64,000 nt of DNA from Sandaracinus amylolyticus (GTDB lineage Bacteria > Myxococcota_A > Polyangia > Polyangiales > Sandaracinaceae), in the NCBI RefSeq assembly GCF_021631985.1, contig NZ_CP070225.1, positions 4,154,001 through 4,218,000 of the forward strand, written 5' to 3'. The notes under the pieces were generated by a model. It searched no databases. It saw only the letters and a list, made by a program, of their open reading frames with translations, and was not told where the DNA came from. Each line of letters starts with the position of its first letter. The stretch's first letter is position 1. The translations under genes were made by a program, and so were the position numbers. Of this stretch, positions 29,727 to 37,600 are shown in pieces.

Positions 29727-29885
29727 CGCGGGGGCACGGCCGAGCACGCGCAGGCGGCACGCGGGACGAGCACGAGGGACGCGCACGAGCACGAGCACGG
29801 TGCGCGACGGTCCCGGGAAGCTCGCGAGCCCGCGTGGTCGACGCTGCGACGCAGCGAGAACCCGTCGGATCGGGCTCGCGCGCGT

Positions 29886-29924
29886 GAATTTCGACCTCGA
29901 TCGCTTGGAGATCGATCGAAATTC
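29886..29924. other. AT-rich stem-loop inside the 531-bp element
   Basis: GAATTTCGA and TCGAAATTC form a perfect 9-bp stem. After a CC bulge, TCGATC pairs with GATCGA, leaving GCTTGGA as loop. Its low GC stands out in this genome. Confidence 0.65.
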
Positions 29925-29991
29925 GTGTCGGCGCGCGTGATCTCGACGCGAGAATCCGTCGTTTCACCGAGCCATTCGGCACGTTTTCGAA

Positions 29992-30011
29992 TTGGGGTCG
30001 CCCAACCCCAA
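29992..30011. other. short stem-loop TTGGGGT/ACCCCAA
   Basis: A 7-bp perfect stem with a 6-nt loop (CGCCCA) sits immediately before the first unit of the 22-bp array. Confidence 0.5.
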
Positions 30012-30014
30012 CCG

Positions 30015-30156
30015 ATGGCCCCGATCGAGCCATCGCATGGCCCCGATCGAGCCATCGCATGGCCCCGATCGAGCCATCGCATGGCTCCGATCGAGCCATC
30101 GCATGGCTCCGACCGAGCCATCGCATGGCCCCGACCGAGCCATCCGATGGCTCCGC
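30015..30156. repeat. 22-bp tandem repeat, six full units plus a partial
   Basis: Units begin at 30015, 30037, 30059, 30081, 30103 and 30125, with a partial unit at 30147. Each reads ATGGC-YCCGAYCGA-GCCATCGC, where Y marks the only common changes; units 1-3 are identical. ATGGC and GCCAT are inverted both within and between units, so the array is a ladder of short palindromes phased by two helical turns. The unit length is not a multiple of three, which rules out a conserved coding repeat. Confidence 0.85.
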
Positions 30157-30265
30157 GGTGACCTCGCGAGCCGCTCGCGACCTCGAGCCACGGCGTCCGA
30201 GCGTGCTCCTGCTCGTGCTCGTCCCGCGTGCCTCGTCCCGCGTGCCGCCTGCGCGTGCTCGGCCG

Positions 30266-31642
30266 TCAGCGGATCTCCGCGCGCTTCCGGAGCCGCAACG
30301 CCTCCCGTCGCGCCTCCTCCCGCACCGCTCCCTCTTCCAACGTCCTCAGCGCCCCGCCGCGCACCACCGCGCGCCCGTCGATCAGCACGTCGGTCACGTC
30401 GCTCGCGGTCGCCGAGTACACGAGCCTCGCCACCGGATCGCCGCCCGCTGCGCCGTCCTCGTAGGGCTCTCCCGTCGGCAGCGGCTCGCAGTGCAGCCCG
30501 TCGAGCCGCACCACCGCGACATCCGCCTTCTTCCCGATCTCGATCGAGCCGACCTGCCCGTCGATCCCCAGCGCCTTCGCGCCGTCGATCGTCAGCATCG
30601 CGAGCGCGTCGATCGGCGCCAGCGCCGCCGCGTCCTCGCGCCTCACCTTCGCGAGCAGCGCCGCCTGACGCAGCTCGGTGAACGGATCCATGCGGTTGTT
30701 GCAGGGCGCTCCGTCCGCGCCGATCCCCACCACGAGCCCGGCCTCGCGCATCGCGACCACGTCCGCGATGCCGCTCGCGAGCTTCAGGTTCGCGCTCGGA
30801 CAGTGCGCGATGCGCGTCCCCCGCTCCGCCATGCGCTTCATCTGCGCGCGCCCGAGCTGCACGCCGTGCGCGAGGATCACGTCGGGCCCCGCGATGCCCC
30901 ACCCCGCGAGCACGTCGACGTCGTCCTTGCCGAGGATCTTGCGGACCTCGTCGCGCTCGCCCTTGTGCTCGCTCGCGTGGGAGTGGATGCGCGCGCCCTT
31001 GTCGCGCGCGAGCGTCGCGGTCTCGCGCAGCAGGCCCTCGCTGCACGAGAGGATGAAGCGCGGACCGAACGCGTAGCCGAGCCGTCCGCTCTCCGCGCCG
31101 TGCCACTTCGCGGCGAGGCGCTCGCTCTCGCGGAGGCTCTCGCGCGTCGTCTCGCGCAGGCCCTTCGGCACGCCCTGGCCGCGATCCATCATCGCCTTGC
31201 CGGAGAAGCCGCGCATCCCCGACTCGGCCATCGCCTCGAACACCACGTCCTCGTGGTGCACCGTGCCGATGTCGAGGATCGTCGTGGTGCCCGCGCGCAT
31301 CATCTCCGCGAGGCCCAGCCGCGCGCTCGCACGCAGCGAGGCCTCGTCGTGGGCGGCCTCGAGCGGCCAGATGCGGCGCCGCAGCCAGTCCATCAGCGGC
31401 AGGTCGTCGGCCATGCCGCGGAAGAGCGCCTGACAGAGGTGCACGTGCGCCTGCACGAAGCCGGGCACCACCACGCATCCGTCGGCGTCGACCACGCGCG
31501 CGGCCGTCCCGATGCGCCCTCGTGGCTCGATCGCGACGATGCGATCGCCGCGCACGAGCACGTCGGCGCGCAGCACGCGGCGCTCGGGATCCATCGTGAT
31601 CACCGTGCCGCCGCGGATGATCACGTCGATGTCGAGGCTCAC
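30266..31642 (-). CDS. amidohydrolase, adenosine/5'-deoxyadenosine deaminase-like
   Basis: A protein of 458 residues in the ATZ/TRZ/MTA-SAH deaminase group. The metal ligands H66 and H68 are seen in GFVQAHVHLCQ, then HSHASEHKGE, LAHGVQL, and GIGADGAPCNNRMDPF near residue 305. The last is characteristic of 5'-deoxyadenosine/S-adenosylhomocysteine deaminases. The C-terminal composite beta-domain (GSIEIGKKADVAVV) is intact. Together with the PNP and cytidine deaminase genes it points to nucleoside salvage. The exact purine substrate, or guanine as an alternative, is not settled by sequence. The GTG start overlaps the upstream stop (GTGA). Confidence 0.85.
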   Translation of the reverse strand: MSLDIDVIIRGGTVITMDPERRVLRADVLVRGDRIVAIEPRGRIGTAARVVDADGCVVVPGFVQAHVHLCQALFRGMADDLPLMDWLRRRIWPLEAAHDEASLRASARLGLAEMMRAGTTTILDIGTVHHEDVVFEAMAESGMRGFSGKAMMDRGQGVPKGLRETTRESLRESERLAAKWHGAESGRLGYAFGPRFILSCSEGLLRETATLARDKGARIHSHASEHKGERDEVRKILGKDDVDVLAGWGIAGPDVILAHGVQLGRAQMKRMAERGTRIAHCPSANLKLASGIADVVAMREAGLVVGIGADGAPCNNRMDPFTELRQAALLAKVRREDAAALAPIDALAMLTIDGAKALGIDGQVGSIEIGKKADVAVVRLDGLHCEPLPTGEPYEDGAAGGDPVARLVYSATASDVTDVLIDGRAVVRGGALRTLEEGAVREEARREALRLRKRAEIR

Positions 31643-32064
31643 GCCTTCGCCCTTCCGCGCTCGAGCACCGCGGGCCCGAACGCGCCGGGCAGCAGCGTCG
31701 CCACGTCGCTCTCGATCGCCTCGCCGCGCTCGGGATAGCAGCGCACCGGGAACGAAGGCGGGAACTCCGCGAGCACCTGGCGGCACATGCCGCAGGGCGT
31801 CGCCGCGACGTCGCCCGGCGACGCGACCGCGATCGCGCGGAAGCGCTTCACGCCCGCCGCGACCGCCGCCGAGATCGCGCTGCGCTCGGCACAGATGCAG
31901 AGGCCGTAGCTCGCGTTCTCGACGTTGCAGCCGACGAACACGCGCCCGTCCTCCGCGAGCAGCGCCGCGCCGACCGTGTAGCCCGAGTACGGCGCGTAGG
32001 CGCGGCCGCGGATCTCGCGCGCGGCGCGGGCGAGCGCGTCCCAGTCGATCGCCGGCGAGCTCAA
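31639..32064 (-). CDS. cdd: cytidine deaminase
   Basis: A homotetrameric-type cytidine deaminase of 141 residues that turns (deoxy)cytidine into (deoxy)uridine. The zinc site is complete: CNVENASYGLCICAERSAI, with C-A-E as ligand and general acid/base, then PCGMCRQVL with the two further Cys ligands. The N-terminal YAPYSGYTVGAALL is typical. The start is a TTG at 32064 that overlaps the PNP stop codon (TTGA). The longer frame upstream is antisense to nothing useful and Arg-rich. Confidence 0.92.
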   Translation of the reverse strand: MSSPAIDWDALARAAREIRGRAYAPYSGYTVGAALLAEDGRVFVGCNVENASYGLCICAERSAISAAVAAGVKRFRAIAVASPGDVAATPCGMCRQVLAEFPPSFPVRCYPERGEAIESDVATLLPGAFGPAVLERGRAKA

Positions 32065-32906
32065 CCGCTCTCCTTCGCGAGCGCAGCGAGCACGCCGCGC
32101 AGCAGCGCCACGAAGCGGTCGCGCACCCGGTCCGCGACCTCCTGCACTTCCTTGTGATCGAGGAGCTGCGCCGAGAGGCCCGCGCCCTTGTTCGTGATGC
32201 ACGAGATGCCGAGCACCCGCGCGCCCGCGTGACGCGCCGCGATGGTCTCGAGCACCGTGCTCATGCCCACCGCGTCGGCGCCGAGGCGCTGCAGCATGCG
32301 GATCTCCGCGGGCGTCTCGTAGCTCGGCCCGAGCAGACCCGCGTAGATGCCGCCGCGGAGCGGAACGCCCAGCTCGCCCGCGACCTCGCGCGCGAGGCGA
32401 CGCAGCCCGGGATCGTAGGCCTCGCTCATGTCGGGGAAGCGCGGCCCGAGCGCCTCGTCGTTGGGCCCGAGCAGCGGCGTGCGCCCCGTCATGTTGAGGT
32501 GATCCTCGATCAGCATGAGATCGCCGGGCTCGAGCGCCGGGTTGGCGCCGCCCGCGGCGTTCGTCACGACGACGACCTTCGCGCCGAGCCGCATCATCAG
32601 GCGCAGCCCGAACACGACGTCCGCCGACTCGTGCCCTTCGTAGAGATGCACCCGACCCTGCATCGCGATGCACGGCACGCCCTCGGCGCGACCGATCACG
32701 AGGCGACCCGCGTGACCCGCGACGCCGCTGACCGGCATGCCGGGGATCTCTTCGTAGGGGATGCGCGTCGCACCCTCGAGCGTGTCCGCGAAGCTGCCGA
32801 GCCCCGAGCCGAGAACGAGCGCGACGCGCGGGCACGCGTCGGTGCGGGCCCGGACGGCGGCGACCGCCTCCTCGAGCCGCGCGGCGGAAGAGACCGCATG
32901 AGCCAT
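32061..32906 (-). CDS. punA: purine-nucleoside phosphorylase (trimeric class)
   Basis: A protein of 281 residues that phosphorolyses inosine and guanosine to base plus ribose-1-phosphate. Visible motifs are the phosphate loop LVLGSGLGSFAD (near 31-42), MQGRVHLYEGHES, VVTNAAGGANPAL, the base-binding GLLGPSYETPAEIRM, and GMSTVLE. These fit PNP class I (PunA/mammalian type) rather than hexameric DeoD. It is first in a three-gene operon whose genes overlap by TTGA and GTGA. It is divergent from the NifU-like gene. Confidence 0.93.
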   Translation of the reverse strand: MAHAVSSAARLEEAVAAVRARTDACPRVALVLGSGLGSFADTLEGATRIPYEEIPGMPVSGVAGHAGRLVIGRAEGVPCIAMQGRVHLYEGHESADVVFGLRLMMRLGAKVVVVTNAAGGANPALEPGDLMLIEDHLNMTGRTPLLGPNDEALGPRFPDMSEAYDPGLRRLAREVAGELGVPLRGGIYAGLLGPSYETPAEIRMLQRLGADAVGMSTVLETIAARHAGARVLGISCITNKGAGLSAQLLDHKEVQEVADRVRDRFVALLRGVLAALAKESG

Positions 32907-32979
32907 ATCCGCGCATCGAAGCCCGGTCGCGCGCGGAGGTCAAGCGATTGGATCCTTCGCGCCGCCGTGCGCAGCGAGG

Positions 32980-32985
32980 TATGCT
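32980..32985 (+). promoter_or_regulatory. -10-like TATGCT near TTG start
   Basis: TATGCT ends 9 nt before the TTG at 32995. No ribosome-binding site lies between them. The -35 region is weak. Confidence 0.35.
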
Positions 32986-32994
32986 CGCCGCGTC

Positions 32995-33258
32995 TTGAGC
33001 CCTCGCGCCGACCTCGAACGGATGATCGACGAGATCCTGCGGCCATTGCTGGAGGCCGACGGCGGCGGCATCGAGCTCGTGTCGTTCGACGGCGAGGAGC
33101 TCGTGCTCACGCTGACCGGCGCGTTCCGCGGGGATCCCGGGGCGCCCTACGTGCAGCACCGCATCGTGCGGCCGGCGGTCCGGAAGGCGCTGGGGCGCGA
33201 CGTGAAGATCCGCTACGCCGTGGCGCGCGAGGAGCGCGTCTCGCCGGCCCGCAGTTAG
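32995..33258 (+). CDS. NifU C-terminal-domain-like protein lacking Fe-S cysteines
   Basis: A protein of 87 residues. LRPLLEADGGGIELVSFDG is the classic opening of the NifU-like scaffold domain, and the protein has the usual 70-90 residue size. In place of the cluster-binding GACxxCPxS the sequence reads GAFRGDPGAPYV, so both ligand cysteines are gone (Phe and Asp). It therefore cannot bind a 4Fe-4S cluster in the normal way and may serve as a regulator or adaptor. It starts at TTG; the following genes are on the same strand. Confidence 0.7.
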   Translation: MSPRADLERMIDEILRPLLEADGGGIELVSFDGEELVLTLTGAFRGDPGAPYVQHRIVRPAVRKALGRDVKIRYAVAREERVSPARS

Positions 33259-33288
33259 TTCACTCTCGCGCGCGCACCGCGTTAGGAT
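33259..33288 (+). promoter_or_regulatory. promoter TTCACT-N18-TAGGAT
   Basis: The -35 TTCACT (33259-33264) and the -10 TAGGAT (33283-33288) give a leader of about 20 nt containing AGGAG before the ATG at 33316. This is a leadered contrast to the leaderless class in the same window. Confidence 0.45.
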
Positions 33289-33315
33289 GCGAGTCGCTTT
33301 CGGAAGCAGGAGCCC

Positions 33316-33579
33316 ATGGCGCTGATCGAGACCGAAGAGGCTGCACGTCGTCTGGCACGCGCGATCGCGAGCGATCTCTCGCTCTACAACGAGGAGAAGA
33401 TCGTGCAGGGCATCCAGAGCGACAACCTCTTCGAGGTGCTCGCCGAGGAGATCGAGGAGGGCCGCGCGCTCTTCAAGAGCCGCGTCGCGCCCGAGCTCTA
33501 CGCGCGTGGCTTCTACGATCGCGCGATCATCGACATCCTCGTGCGCTCGAAGGGCCACGTGCAGTCGAAGATGTGGTGA
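33316..33579 (+). CDS. small conserved-looking protein, 87 aa, unknown
   Basis: A helical, charged protein with no Cys, membrane helix or recognised domain (starts MALIETEEAARRLARAIASD, ends HVQSKMW). GCAGGAG lies just before the ATG. Its stop overlaps the GTG start of the pseudouridine synthase (GTGA), so the two are probably co-translated, which may hint at a ribosome or RNA link. Confidence 0.7.
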   Translation: MALIETEEAARRLARAIASDLSLYNEEKIVQGIQSDNLFEVLAEEIEEGRALFKSRVAPELYARGFYDRAIIDILVRSKGHVQSKMW

Positions 33580-34562
33580 GCGATCCGAGCGCTCCCTTCG
33601 ATCTCGAGATCGCGGAGGCGCACGACGGAGACCGGCTCGATCGCGTGCTCGCCGCGATGTGCCCGTCGATCTCGCGCTCGACGTTCCAGCGCTGGATCGA
33701 CGAAGGGCGCGTGACGATCGCGGGCGCGCCGGTGATCTCGAAGACGCGCGCGAAGGCGGGCGCGAAGGTGCACGTCGTGCCCGCGCCGCCGCCCCCGAGC
33801 GACGCGACGCCGCAGGACATCCCGCTCGTCGTGCTGCACGAGGACGAGCACCTCGCGGTGATCGACAAGCCCGCGGGGCTCGTGGTGCATCCCGCGCCGG
33901 GCCACGCCGACGGCACGCTGGTGAACGCCCTGCTCTTCCGGTTCGGGATCACGATCGACGAGCCCGCGAGCGCGAGCGACGACGACGATGCGATCCCGAC
34001 CGGACCGCCGCGCCCGGGGATCGTGCACCGCCTCGATCGCTTCACGAGCGGCGTGATGGTCGTCGCGCGCACGCCCGCGGCGCGCGAAGGGCTCACCGCG
34101 CAATTCGCGGCGCACTCGATCGAGCGCGCGTACCTCGCGATCTGCGAGGGCGAGCACCCGGCGCGCGCGACCTACGACACGCTGCACGGCCGTCACCCGC
34201 GCGATCGCAAGAAGTTCAGCGGCAAGGTCGTGCGCGGGAAGCGCGCGGTCACGCACGTGGAGCGCGTGGAGTCGTTGCGCGGCACGTCGCTGGTGCGGTG
34301 CCGGCTCGAGACCGGGCGCACCCATCAGATCCGCGTGCACCTCTCGGAGCACGGCTTTCCGCTGCTCGGCGATCCACTCTACGGGCGCGCGCCGCACGAT
34401 CCGTTCGTGCGCGAGGTCGCGGAGAAGCTCGGAGGACGACAGGCGCTGCACGCGGCGGTGCTCGGCTTCGTGCACCCGATCACGAAGCAGACGCTGCGCT
34501 TCGAGACGCCGCTGCCGCCCGACCTGCGCGAGGCGCTCGAGGCGCTGCGCAGCCGCGCATGA
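33576..34562 (+). CDS. rluD: RluD-family 23S rRNA pseudouridine synthase
   Basis: A protein of 328 residues. The N-terminal S4 RNA-binding domain (DRLDRVLAAMCP...RWIDEGRVTIAG) is followed by the catalytic core. The core shows IDKPAGLVVHPAPGH, the active-site Asp154 in HRLDRFTSGV, GRTHQIRVHL and FPLLGDPLYG. It modifies uridines in helix 69 of 23S rRNA if it is a true RluD; other RluA-family targets are possible. An acidic insert of about 15 residues (ASASDDDDAIPTG) precedes the catalytic motif. It starts at GTG 33576 inside the previous stop codon. Confidence 0.9.
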   Translation: MSDPSAPFDLEIAEAHDGDRLDRVLAAMCPSISRSTFQRWIDEGRVTIAGAPVISKTRAKAGAKVHVVPAPPPPSDATPQDIPLVVLHEDEHLAVIDKPAGLVVHPAPGHADGTLVNALLFRFGITIDEPASASDDDDAIPTGPPRPGIVHRLDRFTSGVMVVARTPAAREGLTAQFAAHSIERAYLAICEGEHPARATYDTLHGRHPRDRKKFSGKVVRGKRAVTHVERVESLRGTSLVRCRLETGRTHQIRVHLSEHGFPLLGDPLYGRAPHDPFVREVAEKLGGRQALHAAVLGFVHPITKQTLRFETPLPPDLREALEALRSRA

Positions 34563-34587
34563 CTTCCACCCGAGCGCGATGCGCGGT

Positions 34588-34593
34588 TAGCAT
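34588..34593 (+). promoter_or_regulatory. -10 hexamer TAGCAT placed for leaderless transcript
   Basis: TAGCAT ends 7 nt before the GTG at 34601 and no ribosome-binding site intervenes. It supports 34601 over the ATG at 34559. Confidence 0.45.
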
Positions 34594-34600
34594 CCCGCTC

Positions 34601-36316
34601 GTGATCCCTTCTCTTCGCGCGGCGAGCCGGGGGCTCGGGCGCGTGCTGATCGCAGCGCTCGTCGCCGCCGCCTTCGGGGGCGCTCCAGCCGTCGCCGAGG
34701 CGCAGCCTCCACGCGGCTTCGATCTGCAGCTGTACAACCCGCCCGCCGCCGTCGGATCGACGTTCGTCATCGATCGTCCCGGCGTGCCGCGACACCTGAA
34801 CGCGGTGTTCGGCATCGCGGCGAGCTACGCGGGCGAGCCCTTCGTGCGCGTCGATCCCGAAGGCTCGACGCAGCCGGTGATGTCGCATCTCTTCCAGGGC
34901 GAGCTGCTCGCGGCGATCGGTCTCTTCGAGTGGATCGAGCTCGGGCTCGCGCTGCCGGTCGCGGTCGCGGAGGTCGCGGACGACGCGCTCGCGCCGCAGC
35001 TCTCGCGCTCGCTGGTCGCAGGCCTCTCGGACATGCGCCTGTCGATGAAGATGCCGATCGTGCGCGGCGACTTCTCGCTCGCGGGAAGGCTCGTCGTCGG
35101 GCTGCCCACCGGCGACTCGGGCGCGTTCCTCGGCATGGGCTACTGGACGACGCTGCCCGAGATCGTGGCGGCGTGGGACCTCGGGGTCGTGCGGCTCGCG
35201 GGCGAGCTCGGCTATCGCTTCCGCCAGCGTCGATCGCTACCCGGCTTCGAGCAGGACGACGAGCTCCAGATCGCGCTCGGCGGCGAGGTGCCGATCGCGC
35301 CGCAGGTGTCGATCGTGGTGGACACGCAGCTGCGTGTGGGCACGGGCGGTCGCACGGTGCGCGAGAACGAGGTGCCGTGGGACGCGAACGCCGGCGCGCG
35401 CGTCGCGCTCGGCGACGGCATGACGCTCGAGGCCGCGGTGGGCTTCGGCATCCACGGCGGCTACGGCGCGCCGCTCGCGCGCGGCGTGCTGACGTTCCGC
35501 TACGCGACCGAGCGCGATCCCTGCGTCGGCGGGCCCGAGGACTTCGACGGCTTCGAGGACGGAGACTTCTGCGCCGATCTCGACAACGATCGCGACGGCC
35601 TCGAGGACGTGCTCGACGCGTGCCGCAACGATCCCGAGGACGTCGACGAGTTCGCCGACGACGACGGCTGCCCCGACACCGACAACGACGCCGACGGCGT
35701 GCTCGACGCGAACGACGCGTGCCCGATGCTCTCGGAGGACGTCGACGCGTTCCGCGACGAAGACGGCTGCCCCGAGCCCGACAACGACGAGGACGGCGTC
35801 GCCGACGGCAGCGATCAGTGCCCGATGGAGCCCGAGGACGCCGATCGTTTTCAGGACGAAGACGGCTGCCCCGAGCCCGGCCCCAACGCGATCGCGGTGA
35901 CGGTCACCGACACCCGCATCCTGATCTCCGAGCGCATCTACTTCGAGTTCGACACCGACACGATCCGCTCGGTGAGCACGCCCTTGCTCGATCAGGTCGC
36001 GGAGGTCATCGGTCAGCTCTCGCCGGAGCTCCGCGTGCGCATCGAAGGGCACACCGATGATCAGGGCGTCGCGCAGTACAACACCGACCTCTCGTTCCGC
36101 CGTGCGCGCGCGGTCGTCGAGTACCTCGTGTCACGCGGCGTGCCGCGCGAGCGCCTCGAGTTCCGCGGCTACGGCTCGCAGCACCCGGTCGCGCCGAACG
36201 ACTCGCCGGAAGGGCGCGCGCTGAACCGGCGCGTCGAGTTCACGATCCTGCATCCGACCGACACCGCGCCGGCCGAGGGTCGCCGGCGCAGAGGGCGCGA
36301 GGGCGGCGAGCGATGA
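34601..36316 (+). CDS. OmpA-family outer membrane protein with thrombospondin-3 repeats
   Basis: A protein of 571 residues. The signal peptide ends PAVAEA. Residues 30-300 look like an outer-membrane beta-barrel (alternating pattern, many Gly and aromatics). Three calcium-binding TSP3-type repeats follow (DNDRDGLEDVLDAC, DNDADGVLDANDACP, DNDEDGVADGSDQCP). The C-terminus is a peptidoglycan-binding OmpA domain with YFEFDTDTIRS, RIEGHTDDQG and LSFRRARAVVEYL. It ties the outer membrane to the cell wall. The GTG at 34601 was chosen over an ATG at 34559 that overlaps the upstream stop, because of the -10 placement and a better signal peptide. Confidence 0.88.
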   Translation: MIPSLRAASRGLGRVLIAALVAAAFGGAPAVAEAQPPRGFDLQLYNPPAAVGSTFVIDRPGVPRHLNAVFGIAASYAGEPFVRVDPEGSTQPVMSHLFQGELLAAIGLFEWIELGLALPVAVAEVADDALAPQLSRSLVAGLSDMRLSMKMPIVRGDFSLAGRLVVGLPTGDSGAFLGMGYWTTLPEIVAAWDLGVVRLAGELGYRFRQRRSLPGFEQDDELQIALGGEVPIAPQVSIVVDTQLRVGTGGRTVRENEVPWDANAGARVALGDGMTLEAAVGFGIHGGYGAPLARGVLTFRYATERDPCVGGPEDFDGFEDGDFCADLDNDRDGLEDVLDACRNDPEDVDEFADDDGCPDTDNDADGVLDANDACPMLSEDVDAFRDEDGCPEPDNDEDGVADGSDQCPMEPEDADRFQDEDGCPEPGPNAIAVTVTDTRILISERIYFEFDTDTIRSVSTPLLDQVAEVIGQLSPELRVRIEGHTDDQGVAQYNTDLSFRRARAVVEYLVSRGVPRERLEFRGYGSQHPVAPNDSPEGRALNRRVEFTILHPTDTAPAEGRRRRGREGGER

Positions 36317-36990
36317 TTCGTGGTGCTCGTGCGCTGATCGCCGCGGCGGTGATCTCGAGCGCGGCGGCGTGCGGCGGAGGTGCCGCGACCGCGAGCCCGG
36401 AGGAGTCGCTCGCTGCGTTCGCGCGGGCGTTGCGCGAGGGCGATGCGTCGCGCGCGTACGCGCTGACCTCGGAGGGCTATCGACGTCGGGTCCGCGAGGA
36501 AGACTTCGCGCGCTGGATGCGCGAGAGCCCCGACGAGATCCGCGCGCTCGCGGAGGCGCTCGATCGCCCGGCGGGACCGGCGGAGCAAGAGGCGACCGTC
36601 GCGATCGAGGGCGAAGATCCGGTGCGCTTCGTGCGCGATCCGTCGGGATGGCGCGTCGCGAGCGACGTCGTCGACTACTACGGGCAGCGGACGCCGCGCC
36701 AGGCGCTGCGCTCGTTCGTGCGGGCGATCGCGCGGCGCCGATGGGACGTGGTGCTGCGGCTCGTGCCCGCGGCGGACGCCGAAGGGATGAGCGAGGACAC
36801 GCTGCGCGCGCGCTGGGAGGGCGAGTCGCGCGAGGAGATCGAGCGGCTCGCAGCGGGCCTGCGCGCGGCGCTCGATGGCGGCGCGCCGATCGAGGAGCGC
36901 GGCGATCACGCGGTGATGCCGTGGGGCGAGCGCTACCGCGCCCAGCTGGTGCGCGAGGACGGCGTCTGGAAGATCGAAGACCCCGACTGA
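36313..36990 (+). CDS. lipoprotein with two NTF2-like halves
   Basis: A protein of 225 residues with the lipobox SAAAC (Cys20). It is built of two similar halves, each with ESLAAFARALREGDASRAYAL or ALRSFVRAIARRRWDVVLRL followed by strands. This pattern is typical of SnoaL/NTF2-like or DUF4878 domains, which bind small molecules or partners. It overlaps the OmpA gene by ATGA, so the two are probably made together and may sit together at the outer membrane. Confidence 0.75.
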   Translation: MIRGARALIAAAVISSAAACGGGAATASPEESLAAFARALREGDASRAYALTSEGYRRRVREEDFARWMRESPDEIRALAEALDRPAGPAEQEATVAIEGEDPVRFVRDPSGWRVASDVVDYYGQRTPRQALRSFVRAIARRRWDVVLRLVPAADAEGMSEDTLRARWEGESREEIERLAAGLRAALDGGAPIEERGDHAVMPWGERYRAQLVREDGVWKIEDPD

Positions 36991-37033
36991 CTTACGGAGG
37001 CTTCGCGCGAGCGGCACGCGCGCGAACGTCCGG

Positions 37034-37039
37034 TATGAC
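37034..37039 (+). promoter_or_regulatory. -10-like TATGAC near start codon
   Basis: TATGAC (four of six matches) ends 9 nt before the ATG at 37049, with no ribosome-binding site between them. Confidence 0.3.
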
Positions 37040-37048
37040 GTCGCGACC

Positions 37049-37600
37049 ATGAGCTTCTTCTCGAAGATCTTCGGCCGCCGTGATCCACTCCCGCGGATCG
37101 TCGCGCACACCGCGTTCGACGGCGCGGTTCGTGTCATCGAGGCGCCGACGGAAGACGGCTGGGACCACGCCGAGGACGCGCGCCGCGGGGACGGGTTCAC
37201 CGCGATGGTGCTCCGGTACGTGCGCATCGCGCCGCCGGAGCCGCTCGCGCTGCTCGCGAAGATCTACACGCTCGAGCCCACCCGCGATCTCCCCGAAGAT
37301 CCCCGGGCGACCGACTGGCGTGCCGCGTTCGGGCCCTTGTTCGCGACGATCGAGTCGGTCGAGGTGCGCGACGCGACGCAGCTCACGATGAAGCGCGCCC
37401 TGCCCGCGATCGAAGCGCTCGTGAACGGGATCGGGACCGATCACGGCACACCTCTGCGCATCCGCGAGCGGCGCTCCGTCGCAGCGCGTGAGCAGCTGAT
37501 CGTCACGGCGATGGGCTCGCCGCGCGCGTTCCAGGAGCTCGGCCCCACCATCGATCGCTGGTTCGAGACGAGCGCGTTCGCGCCCCTCGCCGACGGCTAG
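37049..37600 (+). CDS. hypothetical protein, 183 aa
   Basis: It begins MSFFSKIFGRRDPLPR, a short amphipathic start often seen in peripheral membrane proteins. No catalytic motif, Cys or membrane helix is evident. The sequence has mixed helices and strands. Its 3' end overlaps the ArsR gene tail to tail by four bases. I do not recognise the family. Confidence 0.65.
   Translation: MSFFSKIFGRRDPLPRIVAHTAFDGAVRVIEAPTEDGWDHAEDARRGDGFTAMVLRYVRIAPPEPLALLAKIYTLEPTRDLPEDPRATDWRAAFGPLFATIESVEVRDATQLTMKRALPAIEALVNGIGTDHGTPLRIRERRSVAAREQLIVTAMGSPRAFQELGPTIDRWFETSAFAPLADG

Larger units (their letters stand above)
29736..30266. repeat. 531-bp non-coding element with 35-bp perfect terminal inverted repeats
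   Basis: The left end 29736-29770 (ACGGCCGAGCACGCG...GACGAG) is the exact reverse complement of 30232-30266. The similarity continues inward for about 30 more bases with a one-base shift and a few mismatches (roughly 29771-29799 against 30203-30231). Inside are an AT-richer hairpin (29886-29924), a second hairpin (29992-30011) and a 22-bp tandem array (30015-30156). The right end abuts the stop codon of the amidohydrolase gene. No target-site duplication is evident (flanks GGGGC and CAGCG) and no transposase is encoded. A MITE-like element, a structured RNA or a protein-binding locus are all possible. Confidence 0.75.

Noticed and set aside
29964-30126. Short proteins with MARSxPCDGSIGAMRWLDR-type repeats
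   Set aside because: They are translations of the 22-bp tandem array, which shifts frame at each unit, so no stable coding repeat exists.
30015-30156. CRISPR array
   Set aside because: The 22-bp units are directly adjacent with no unique spacers, and no cas gene is present.
29736-30266. Insertion sequence
   Set aside because: There are inverted ends, but no transposase frame and no target-site duplication; it is reported as an unexplained element instead.
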